Shown here: piece after piece, positions 1-6,489 of the stretch
Layout: every line of letters begins with the position of its first letter
Position numbering within the stretch: position 1 is the first letter of the stretch
Origin: Enhydrobacter sp.
Lineage (GTDB): Bacteria; Pseudomonadota; Alphaproteobacteria; Reyranellales; Reyranellaceae
Length of the DNA stretch: 52,495 bases
Direction of reading: 5' to 3'
Assembly (NCBI GenBank): GCA_026126105.1
Contig: JAHCJV010000037.1
Coordinates: forward strand, 1-52,495
Translations under genes and position numbers: made by a program
Notes under the pieces: generated by a model
What the model was told of the DNA's origin: nothing
The model's database searches: none
Seen by the model: the letters and a program-made list of their open reading frames with translations, nothing else

Positions 1-1393
1 CGCGCAGGAACTTCTGCTCGGTGACGGTCTTCATCACGCCGGCCGCCTGCTCGCCGCCCATCACCGCGGTGCGGCTGTTGGGCCAGGCGAAGATGAAGCG
101 CGGATCGTAGGCGCGGCCGCACATGCCGTAGTTGCCGGCGCCGAAGCTGCCGCCGATCACGATGGTGATCTGCGGCACCGTCGCGTTGGCGACGGCCTGG
201 ATCATCTTGGAGCCGTGCTTGACGATGCCGCCGCGCTCGGCCTCGGTGCCGACCATGTAGCCCGTGGTGTTCTGCAGGTAGACGATCGGCGTGCCCTGCT
301 GGCAGCAGAGCTGGATGAACTGCGCTGCCTTCACCGCGCCCTTGGTGGTGATCGGGCCGTTGTTTCCGATCATCCCGACCGGTTCGCCCTCGATCTCGGC
401 CCAGCCGCAGATCGTCTGCTGGTCGAACAGACCCTTGAATTCGAGGAAGTCCGAGCCGTCGACCAGCCGCGCGATCACTTCGCGCACGTCGTAGGGATCC
501 TTGTGCGATGGCGGCACGACGCCGCACAGCTCGTCGATGTCGTAAAGCGGCTCCTTGAACGGGCGGACGGGTTTCGGCGGCAGCCGGTCATTCCAGTGCC
601 ACTTGGCGATGACCTCGCGCGCCATGCGAATGCCGTCGGCGTCATTCTCGGCCATCCATTCGGCGACGCCCGAAACAGTGGCATGCATCTCCGCGCCGCC
701 CAGTTCCTCATCGGTCGCGATCTCGCCCGTCGCGGCCTTGAGGAGCGGCGGGCCGGCGAGGAACACCTTGGCCTGGTTGCGCACCATGATGACGTAGTCC
801 GACAGGCCCGGCAGATACGCGCCGCCCGCGGTCGACGAGCCGTGCACGACGGTGACCTGCGGGATGCCGCGCGCCGACATGCGCGCCTGGTTGGCGAAGC
901 CGCGGCCGCCGGGCACGAAGATCTCGGCTTGATAGAGAAGATTTGCGCCGCCGGACTCCACGAGGTTCACGACCGGCAGCTTGTTCTCCATCACGACCTG
1001 CTGGACCCGCTGTCCCTTGCGCTGGCCCGATGGTGCCACGGTGCCGCCCTTGATCGCCGAGTTCGAGGCCGACACCATGCAGCGCACGCCCTCGACATAG
1101 CCGATGCCGGCGACCGACCCGCCACCTGCGCTCGAGCCGTCGCGGTCGTCGTGCATGCGATAGCCGGCGAGGGGCATCAGCTCGAGGAACGGCGCGCCGC
1201 GGTCGAGCAGAAGGGCGATGCGCTCGCGCGGCATCAGCTGCTTGCGCTTGGCGAAGCGCTCGCGCGATTTGTCGGACGTCGCCTGGACGCTGGCCTCGGC
1301 GTCGCGAAACTCCTGGATCGCGGCGAGCATCTTCTCGCGGTTGCGCTTGAACTCGTCGCCATTGCGGTCGACCTGGCTTTCGAGGATCGGCAT
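1..1393 (-). CDS. acyl-CoA carboxylase carboxyltransferase (beta) subunit, 3' end cut off by window
   Basis: Biotin-dependent carboxyltransferase subunit of the methylcrotonyl-/geranyl-/propionyl-CoA carboxylase family, which moves CO2 from biotin to an acyl-CoA in the cytoplasm. About 464 residues are visible, starting MPILESQVDRNGDEFKRN; the family is about 530 residues, so the C-terminus lies left of base 1. Recognisable blocks include RERIALLLDRGAPFLEL, the glycine-rich GGGSVAGIGYVEG, NLVESGGANL and, near the window edge, IVIGGSFGAGNYGMCGRAY. The gene starts 3 nt after the stop of the upstream SDR gene, so the two are one transcript. The order SDR then beta subunit, with a MerR-type operator upstream, fits leucine/isovalerate (Liu) or acyclic terpene (Atu) catabolism. 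Which acyl-CoA is used cannot be decided, because the biotin (alpha) subunit is outside the window. Confidence 0.9.
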   Translation of the reverse strand, partial: MPILESQVDRNGDEFKRNREKMLAAIQEFRDAEASVQATSDKSRERFAKRKQLMPRERIALLLDRGAPFLELMPLAGYRMHDDRDGSSAGGGSVAGIGYVEGVRCMVSASNSAIKGGTVAPSGQRKGQRVQQVVMENKLPVVNLVESGGANLLYQAEIFVPGGRGFANQARMSARGIPQVTVVHGSSTAGGAYLPGLSDYVIMVRNQAKVFLAGPPLLKAATGEIATDEELGGAEMHATVSGVAEWMAENDADGIRMAREVIAKWHWNDRLPPKPVRPFKEPLYDIDELCGVVPPSHKDPYDVREVIARLVDGSDFLEFKGLFDQQTICGWAEIEGEPVGMIGNNGPITTKGAVKAAQFIQLCCQQGTPIVYLQNTTGYMVGTEAERGGIVKHGSKMIQAVANATVPQITIVIGGSFGAGNYGMCGRAYDPRFIFAWPNSRTAVMGGEQAAGVMKTVTEQKFLR

Positions 1394-1396
1394 CGT

Positions 1397-2260
1397 TCAG
1401 CCGCCCAGCACTTTGGGCGTGACGGCAAGATGGAAGCCGTTGAACGCCTGCGACTTGTCGGTGGCGGGCAGGGGCATGGAGCGGTTGCCGAGCGGCACGC
1501 CGCCGTCGATCCTGATTTCGGTGCCGGTAATGTAGGCCGACGCGTCGCTCAGCAGGAAACACACCGCCGCGGACACTTCGCTCTCGGTGCCGAGTCGGCC
1601 GAGCGGGCAGTGGTTCTTGAGCTTCGGAATGTTCTCCTTGAATTCGCCCGTGTAGGTGTCCATGCCCGACGAGGCGATCCAGCCCGGCGCCACCGAGTTT
1701 ACCCGCACACCCGACACCGCCCACTCATAGGCGAGCGTCATCGTCAGGTTGGCCATGCCGGCGCGCGCGGCCCCCGTATGCACCATGCTCGGGAAGCCGT
1801 TGCGATAGTCGGCGGTCATGTTGACGATCGAGCCGCCGTGGTTCTGCATAGATTGCGTGTAGACCTCGCGGCTTACGATGAAGCCGCCGGTGAGGTTGTT
1901 GCGCACCACGACGTCGAAGCCCTTGGCGCTGATCGCCGCGGCGGGGGCGGGGAACTGGCCGCCGGCATTGTTGAACAGGCCATGGATGCGGCCGTTCCTC
2001 GCCACGATCGCGGCGATCGCTTCCTTGACCTGCGCTTCCTCGCGGATGTCGAAGGCATGTGTCTCGCAGCTGCCGCCGGCCGCCTCGATTTCGCCCTTCA
2101 CAGCGACGAGCTTCTCCGGCTTGCGGCCGGTGATCACGACGTGGGCGCCCAGCGCGGCGATCTCATGCGCGCTGCAACGGCCGATGCCGCTGCCGCCGCC
2201 GGTCACGATCACGGTCTGGCCGCTGAACAATCCCGGCTTGAAGACCGAGCGATACGACAT
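1397..2260 (-). CDS. SDR-family acyl-CoA/terpenoid oxidoreductase (PECR/AtuG-like)
   Basis: Short-chain dehydrogenase/reductase of 287 residues. Seen: the nucleotide-binding TGGGSGIG (residues 20-27), NNAG (97-100) and the C-terminal ITGTEIRIDGG. The usual YxxxK active site is absent. The aligned stretch is HTGAARAGMANLT (from residue 161), with Thr and Arg at the Tyr and Lys positions. From memory, the HxGAARAG pattern is shared with peroxisomal trans-2-enoyl-CoA reductase (PECR) and AtuG-type citronellol/citronellal dehydrogenases. ATG 2260 was chosen over one nine codons upstream because GGAGGAAAC sits directly before it. It is first in an operon with the carboxyltransferase, and a MerR-type palindrome lies about 40 bp upstream. 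The substrate is inferred only from context. Confidence 0.88.
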   Translation of the reverse strand: MSYRSVFKPGLFSGQTVIVTGGGSGIGRCSAHEIAALGAHVVITGRKPEKLVAVKGEIEAAGGSCETHAFDIREEAQVKEAIAAIVARNGRIHGLFNNAGGQFPAPAAAISAKGFDVVVRNNLTGGFIVSREVYTQSMQNHGGSIVNMTADYRNGFPSMVHTGAARAGMANLTMTLAYEWAVSGVRVNSVAPGWIASSGMDTYTGEFKENIPKLKNHCPLGRLGTESEVSAAVCFLLSDASAYITGTEIRIDGGVPLGNRSMPLPATDKSQAFNGFHLAVTPKVLGG

Positions 2261-2297
2261 GTTTCCTCCGCCTGAACGGCCGTTCATCGGCCTGTAT

Positions 2298-2319
2298 TTG
2301 ACGTTTACGTAAAGGTCAA
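2298..2319. promoter_or_regulatory. MerR-type operator/promoter between SDR operon and SCP2 gene
   Basis: This is a 22-bp imperfect palindrome beginning TTGACGTTTACGTAAA. It matches the site in front of the window's own MerR gene (25033-25054) at 20 of 22 positions. On the minus strand it spans a promoter-like arrangement: TTGACC (2319-2314), a 17-bp spacer, then TACAGG (2296-2291), facing the SDR/carboxylase operon. MerR regulators typically bind inside the spacer between -35 and -10, and this layout agrees. It could also affect the divergent SCP2 gene. Assignment to the MerR protein at 25069 is inference. Confidence 0.72.
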
Positions 2320-2361
2320 GTAAGCCCCAAGCACCGACTAAGCGAAGGAAGACCTCACCAA

Positions 2362-2658
2362 ATGACCTTGCAGGAACTTACCGCGAAAATGAAGGATGGC
2401 GCGTCGAAGAAGTCGTCCTTCGGCAATACCGTCAAGTTCGCCACCGATCAGGGCGTCATCTACATCGACGGAAACGCCAGTCCGCCGGTCGTCAGCAATG
2501 AAGACAATGCTGCCGACTGCACGGTCAAGATGGCGTTCAGCGATCTCGACGACATGATTGGCGGCAAGCTCGACGGCATGACGGCGTTCATGACCGGCAA
2601 GCTCAAGATCGAAGGCGACATGGGCGTCGCGATGAAGCTTCAGAGCATCTTGAAATAG
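2362..2658 (+). CDS. SCP2 sterol-binding domain protein
   Basis: A 98-residue single-domain protein of the SCP2 family, whose members hold lipids or acyl chains in a hydrophobic tunnel. Typical SCP2 features are visible: FATDQGVIYIDG, then DCTVKMAFSDLDDMIGGKLDG, and the hallmark MTGKLKIEGDMGVAMKLQSIL at the C-terminus. There is no signal peptide, so it is cytosolic. A Shine-Dalgarno-like GAAGGAAG precedes the ATG. It is divergent from the SDR/carboxylase operon across the MerR-type palindrome, which suggests a shared lipid or acyl-CoA theme. Its ligand is unknown. Confidence 0.88.
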   Translation: MTLQELTAKMKDGASKKSSFGNTVKFATDQGVIYIDGNASPPVVSNEDNAADCTVKMAFSDLDDMIGGKLDGMTAFMTGKLKIEGDMGVAMKLQSILK

Positions 2659-2724
2659 GGCACCGTCGCCAATGAAGGGCACCTCCTGCCGGTGGCCTGA
2701 TAAGGCCGATCGAGAAGCCGAACA

Positions 2725-3267
2725 CTATCGGCTCGAGGATTTGTCCTTGTGATAGTGCCGCCGCGCCTTGGCGCGGTTGCCGCAGGACGACATCGAGCAC
2801 CATCGGCGCCTGCCGGCCCGGCTGTCGTCGAGGAACAACCACCCGCACTCCGGATTGGCGCAGCGCCGGACATTGCCGAGGCGGGGGCCGGAAAGCAGGT
2901 CGCCGGCTGACCACAGGACCGGCGCCAGCAGCGCGAGCGCCGTCCCGGACTTCGTGTCCACCTCCCATTCATAGCCTCCGCGACCACGCCTCAGCGTCTT
3001 GCGGCAGGGCGCTTGCGCCAGCGCATCGTTCAGCACCGCGAGGTCGCGGGAGGCCGCGGCCTTCCCTTGCGTCTGAGCATCGAAAAGTCGGTAGAGCGCC
3101 TCGCGCAGCGCGATCGCCTGCGCGAATTCACTTGCGGCCAGCGGTTTGGCCGCCTTCGCCCAGGCGGCGAGGTCGGCGGGCGACTTCAGCGTCTCGGTCG
3201 GCACCTCCTGACCTCGCCAATAGCGCGTATTGGCAAAATCCAGGCACAGATCGGGACGCATCATCAT
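2725..3267 (-). CDS. ABATE/CGNR zinc-finger domain protein (probable regulator)
   Basis: A 180-residue protein with an N-terminal ABATE-like region (LCLDFANTRYWRG, residues 7-19) and a C-terminal CGNR zinc finger. The zinc ligands are C136, C141, C157 and C162, the last within the diagnostic CGNR, followed by a basic KARRHYHK tail. CGNR proteins are usually annotated as stress-related putative transcription factors. Three consecutive Met codons open the frame, so the exact start is uncertain by two residues. It is divergent from the VOC gene at 3355, and the intergenic region carries AACCGGTT palindromes that this protein might bind. Confidence 0.85.
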   Translation of the reverse strand: MMMRPDLCLDFANTRYWRGQEVPTETLKSPADLAAWAKAAKPLAASEFAQAIALREALYRLFDAQTQGKAAASRDLAVLNDALAQAPCRKTLRRGRGGYEWEVDTKSGTALALLAPVLWSAGDLLSGPRLGNVRRCANPECGWLFLDDSRAGRRRWCSMSSCGNRAKARRHYHKDKSSSR

Positions 3268-3278
3268 CCGCAGATACT

Positions 3279-3332
3279 AACCGGTCGACCGGTTGACAAG
3301 TTGCGGCTACTCCATAACCATATAACCGGTTA
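3279..3332. promoter_or_regulatory. paired AACCGGTT palindromes in CGNR/VOC divergent promoter
   Basis: Two perfect dyads lie between the divergent CGNR and VOC genes. AACCGGTCGACCGGTT occupies 3279-3294 and TAACCGGTTA occupies 3323-3332. Their centres are 41 bp apart, close to four helical turns, so two dimers could bind the same face of the DNA. A further TAACC half-site lies at 3315-3319. The region is AT-richer than its surroundings, as expected of a promoter. The cognate regulator is not proven; the adjacent CGNR protein is the simplest candidate. Confidence 0.6.
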
Positions 3333-3354
3333 AGTAGTTAAACAGGAGGATAGA

Positions 3355-3726
3355 ATGCTCGATCATGTTTCGATTGGCGTCGCGGACATCCTGCGGTCCG
3401 GCAAGTTCTACGACGCCGCGCTGAAGCCACTCGGCTACACGCGGCTGTCGGACGGTGAGACATCGCTGGGATACGGTGCCAAGGCGGTTTCGCTCTGGCT
3501 CGGCGCCACCGACAAGCCGGTTAAGCCGGAGTCGGAATCGGGACTGCACTTTTGTTTCGTGGCTCCCGACCGGAAGTCAGTTGACGCTTTCCATGCCGAG
3601 GCGCTCCGAACCGGCGGTACCGACAACGGCAAGCCCGGCGTGCGCGCGGATTATGGCCCGCAATACTACGCCGCCTTCGTCATCGATCCCGATGGCTACC
3701 GGATCGAGGCGTATTGCGGAAAGTGA
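3355..3726 (+). CDS. VOC family (glyoxalase-like) protein
   Basis: A 123-residue vicinal-oxygen-chelate fold protein with the paired beta-alpha-beta-beta-beta units of small VOC proteins. It begins MLDHVSIGVADILRSGKFYD and ends AAFVIDPDGYRIEAYCGK, where the N-terminal His and C-terminal Glu are the usual metal ligand positions. The ribosome binding site AGGAGGA (3344-3350) is strong. Such proteins include isomerases, lyases and resistance proteins, and the sequence does not say which. It is probably controlled from the palindromic divergent promoter upstream. Confidence 0.87.
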   Translation: MLDHVSIGVADILRSGKFYDAALKPLGYTRLSDGETSLGYGAKAVSLWLGATDKPVKPESESGLHFCFVAPDRKSVDAFHAEALRTGGTDNGKPGVRADYGPQYYAAFVIDPDGYRIEAYCGK

Positions 3727-3890
3727 CCCTGAAAGCACATCAACTTATATCCTCGATAAAACGTGCCAATGCGCCGCTCCAAAGGGCGATGACGCAGGGC
3801 AACGCAACCATGTCGGCGACGGGAGGTTTTGACATAAGCCTCCATGGGACGGAGCACCCGACCACCGATGCCGGCAAGGTAGTGCAAGCC

Positions 3891-4129
3891 ATGATCTTCG
3901 ATAGCTGGACTGGACTGGGCTGGGCCGCGTGCTGCTCGTCGGTGCGCTGGCCTACGTTTCCCTGATCATTCTGCTGCGCATTTCAGGCAAGCACACGCTG
4001 ACCAAGCTGAACGCGTTCGATCTCGTGATCACTGTTGCGCTTGGATCCACCCTCGCGACCGTCCTGCTCACCAAGTCGGTCTCGCGGCCCGTGGACACTG
4101 GTCTGATCTTGGGCCGGCCCAAGGTCTAA
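3891..4129 (+). pseudogene. DUF421 (YetF-like) membrane protein, frameshifted and truncated
   Basis: The N-terminal part of a DUF421 inner-membrane protein is split over two frames. ATG 3891 gives MIFDSWTGLG, and the frame two bases on gives VLLVGALAYVSLIILL and then RISGKHTLTKLNAFDLVITV, a typical DUF421 opening. Between them is a four-copy 5-bp tandem repeat, CTGGA CTGGA CTGGG CTGGG (3905-3924). Removing one unit restores MIFDSWTGLGRVLLVGALAY in one frame. Past TLATVLLTKSV the similarity stops and a TAA follows at 4127. The remaining transmembrane segment and the cytoplasmic domain are missing, so restoring the frame alone would not give a complete protein. Confidence 0.72.
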
Positions 4130-4296
4130 GCTGCATGCTCCGGAGCACACCCGCCGATCAGAGCTTTACACCGGCTCGATCACCTGCCTGTACATTTGCT
4201 AACGGCATGGTCGAGATGCCGCTCTCGCCCATGCAGCAATGACAGACCGCCCGCGCTGCGTTGTGCCGCTGGACGAATCGAAGGAGGCAGTGAGCT

Positions 4297-4767
4297 GTGC
4301 CCGTCCCTTTCAGCCAAGCGCTGTTTACACTCATTCTGGTTGCTGCCACTGCCGCTGTTCAACTTGCGGCTCAACTGATTCTCGATCGAATCGTGGGGAG
4401 CCTGCTGAAGAAGCGGGCCGGCAAGCTTCCGGGGTTCCGCAGGATCGCCTGCACCGTCGCCGGCGTTCTCGTCCTCATGTGCGGGCATCTGGGGCAGGTC
4501 ACCATCTGGGCTGTGCGATACGACGCATGGGGCGAGCTTCACGGATTCATGAATTCGTTCTATTTCTCGTTGGCGAGCTTCACCACGGTCGGTGCTACGG
4601 AGCTCGAGCTTTCTTCCGCACATCGCTTCGCCGGCGCCATTGAATCGGCGCTCGGCATGCTGATGTTCGGATGGTCGACGGCGCTGCTGTTCGACATTCT
4701 CCAGCGGGCCGGCCGCGAGTGCGGGGGCTGCGGCTGCGGCGCCAGCGCAGGCCGGTCTTCGCGCTAG
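4297..4767 (+). CDS. ion-channel-like membrane protein with non-canonical selectivity filter
   Basis: A 156-residue membrane protein resembling small two-TM/pore (Ion_trans_2) potassium-channel-family proteins. Hydrophobic segments lie at about 9-29 and 48-70. A pore helix with filter-like SFTTVGATELELS lies at about 93-105, and a last helix contains GMLMFGWSTALLF. Canonical K+ channels read TVGYG or TLGYGD at the filter, whereas here it is TVGAT, so potassium selectivity is doubtful. The start is GTG 4297, supported by AAGGAGG at 4281-4287. The C-terminus has a Cys/Gly-rich run (CGGCGCG). It lies between the DUF421 relic and a lipoprotein gene. Confidence 0.68.
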   Translation: MPVPFSQALFTLILVAATAAVQLAAQLILDRIVGSLLKKRAGKLPGFRRIACTVAGVLVLMCGHLGQVTIWAVRYDAWGELHGFMNSFYFSLASFTTVGATELELSSAHRFAGAIESALGMLMFGWSTALLFDILQRAGRECGGCGCGASAGRSSR

Positions 4768-4833
4768 ACTGCTCGGCACCGGACACCTGCATGGTCTCGT
4801 GGCCCCGTGGGTTGCCGTCCAAAAACGAGGACC

Positions 4834-4908
4834 GACAAGGTACTTGACCTGTTCGCGGTTGGTGATGTCTGTCTGCACCACGGCATTCCTGCAACGCCGG
4901 GCGAGCGG
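4834..4908 (-). pseudogene. possible short SDR-gene relic
   Basis: On the minus strand, about 25 codons read PLARRCRNAVVQTDITNREQ and then VKYLV. This resembles the region just before the NNAG motif of short-chain dehydrogenases (AVVQTDVTDREQVKALV-like). Neither the Rossmann GxxxGxG upstream nor NNAG downstream is present. If real, it is a deletion remnant in the gap between the ion-channel-like gene and the lipoprotein gene. The match is short and made from memory. Confidence 0.28.
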
Positions 4909-4946
4909 CGTGGCCTGACTTGTCCGGCACGACATAGGGGAGATCC

Positions 4947-5378
4947 ATGAGACTGTTCTTGCGACTGATCGGGATACCGGTGCTGGCGCTCGGCTTGCTC
5001 GCCTGCGAGCCTCTTACGCCGGCCGACTACGGCCCACAGGCCAAGGAGAACAGGCTCGAGGCGGCCGGCTTCAAGAAGCGATCGATCAAGACCGAGGCCC
5101 AGCTCGCCGACTTCCGCCAGATTCCCGCTCACATGATCCGCCCGACCACCTACAAGGGCAAGCCCGTCTACGTGTATGCCGACCCAACCATTTGCGGCTG
5201 TCTCTACATGGGCGGCACGACCGCGTATAATACCTACATCAGGGCCGCCATGGGACGGGACATGCGGGCAGAATACAAGTCCGAGACGACGGACACCGGT
5301 TACAATCCCAGCAGCCCATATACGCTCGACGGCGGGGCTTGGGATGATGCCGACATGTACGGCATGTATATCGACTGA
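4947..5378 (+). CDS. predicted lipoprotein of unknown function
   Basis: A 143-residue protein with a lipoprotein signal peptide: MRLFLRLIGIPVLALGLLAC, with a lipobox ending at Cys20. It is therefore expected to be anchored in the envelope. The mature part contains ICGCLYMGG, which brings two close cysteines, and is rich in Tyr and Asp towards the C-terminus (PYTLDGGAWDDADMYGMY). GGGGAG precedes the ATG. I do not recognise the family. A strong inverted repeat follows the stop codon. Confidence 0.8.
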   Translation: MRLFLRLIGIPVLALGLLACEPLTPADYGPQAKENRLEAAGFKKRSIKTEAQLADFRQIPAHMIRPTTYKGKPVYVYADPTICGCLYMGGTTAYNTYIRAAMGRDMRAEYKSETTDTGYNPSSPYTLDGGAWDDADMYGMYID

Positions 5379-5394
5379 CTTTTCTTCTCAGGGT

Positions 5395-5430
5395 CCTCCG
5401 GCTCGCTCGAGAGGATGAGCGAGCCGGAGG
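5395..5430. terminator. bidirectional hairpin between convergent genes (repeat copy 1)
   Basis: This is a perfect 14-bp inverted repeat, CCTCCGGCTCGCTC (5395-5408) with GAGCGAGCCGGAGG (5417-5430), and an 8-nt loop. It sits 17 bp after the lipoprotein stop and 17 bp before the end of the convergent glycoside-hydrolase gene. There is no good U-run on either strand, so it may be a weak or factor-assisted terminator. The 12-bp arm CCTCCGGCTCGC recurs in another intergenic hairpin at 8719-8774. Confidence 0.6.
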
Positions 5431-5447
5431 GTCGCGGTCCGGAGGAG

Positions 5448-6485
5448 TCAGCTTCCGGTGATTTCCTTCAGCAGGCCGAAGAACGCGCGCTTGCGCTTCG
5501 ACGAAATCGTCCAATCGACCGGCAGTGACTGGAATCCGTCCTCGAAGCGCTCGCGGCTCATGCGGTAGTCGAAGAAGCCCCAGCTCGCGCCGCCTTCGAC
5601 GGCCGCAACGAAATGGTTGTCGGGCTTCTCGAATTCGAAATGGTCGTCCTCGTTGTAGACGATCGGCTGGCCGCGATAGGCCGGCGAGGCGCGCCAGCGG
5701 GCGAGCTGCAGGCGGATGCCGTGCGGGCTCGGCTGGAAAGGACCGTCGGGTCCATGGATACGATTGCCGTGCGGCAGCAGGAAGTCGGCTGCCGCCACGG
5801 TCGCGACCGGCGGTGCGTCGATCCCGATGAGGCTGGTGCTCGCGAGCAGCTTCCCATTGGAGCGCTTCTGCGCCAGCTCGATCAACTCATGGCAGCGCGG
5901 CGCGGTGATGATCGGATGGGCCCAGACATTTTCGAGATCGACCTCGTTGCCGATCTCGAGCAGCACGTTGGTCGCGTTCCGTGCCAGCAGCCAGTCGACC
6001 GTCCCGGTTACGGCGGCTTTCACGGCGGTCTCATCGGTCAGCGTGCCGCTCTGCTTGCCGTAGAACAGGCCGAGGATCACGACCATGCCGAGCCGCTGGC
6101 AGGCCCCGATCACGCTGTCGAGGCGCGCCGCCCAGTCGGGCTTGATCGTCCCCTCCGGCGTGAAGCCGCAGATCTTCCACGGCTGGTGCCAGGAATAGCC
6201 CTGCGGACTGCCGCCCGAGAGGTTGATGCAGACCGCCAGCAGCCCGTGCTCCCGATAGGCGGGCAGGGCGCCGATGAACTCGGCGGTGCTGCGCCCGGCA
6301 TCCCAGTCGCCGTCGGCATAGGCCCAGGCGCCGCGCGTCGCCGGGTTCTCGTCGTCGGCGATGGCGTTGGCCATGCGGCTGTTGAACAGCCGGCCCTCGA
6401 TGCGATGGCCCTTCCAGCTCCGGCCGGGATAGGTCGGCCGGCCGTCGATGCAAAAGCCGCCGTCGGCGATGGTGACGACGGGCAT
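5448..6485 (-). CDS. glycoside hydrolase-like TIM-barrel protein (cellulase-like)
   Basis: A 345-residue protein resembling clan GH-A (GH5-like) hydrolases. The motif LLEIGNEVD places the probable acid/base Glu at 181, after the diagnostic Asn. The nucleophile candidate is Glu279 in QPIVYNEDDHFEFE. An N-terminal block (GGFCIDGRPTYPGRSWKGHR) resembles GH proteins acting on small glycosides. No signal peptide is visible, so the protein appears cytoplasmic, which argues against action on polymeric cellulose. It starts 4 nt after the gamma-glutamyltransferase stop and is last in the leftward operon. The substrate is unknown. Confidence 0.72.
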   Translation of the reverse strand: MPVVTIADGGFCIDGRPTYPGRSWKGHRIEGRLFNSRMANAIADDENPATRGAWAYADGDWDAGRSTAEFIGALPAYREHGLLAVCINLSGGSPQGYSWHQPWKICGFTPEGTIKPDWAARLDSVIGACQRLGMVVILGLFYGKQSGTLTDETAVKAAVTGTVDWLLARNATNVLLEIGNEVDLENVWAHPIITAPRCHELIELAQKRSNGKLLASTSLIGIDAPPVATVAAADFLLPHGNRIHGPDGPFQPSPHGIRLQLARWRASPAYRGQPIVYNEDDHFEFEKPDNHFVAAVEGGASWGFFDYRMSRERFEDGFQSLPVDWTISSKRKRAFFGLLKEITGS

Positions 6486-6489
6486 GGGA

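Noticed and set aside
215..2275. A 686-codon open frame on the plus strand, opposite the carboxyltransferase and SDR genes
   Set aside because: The minus-strand frames carry complete family motifs and ribosome binding sites. The plus frame is rich in Arg, Ala, His and Asp with no domain, a typical antisense shadow in GC-rich DNA.
3831..3836. A consensus TTGACA as promoter of the DUF421 relic
   Set aside because: No acceptable -10 hexamer lies 16-19 bp downstream, so a promoter cannot be supported.
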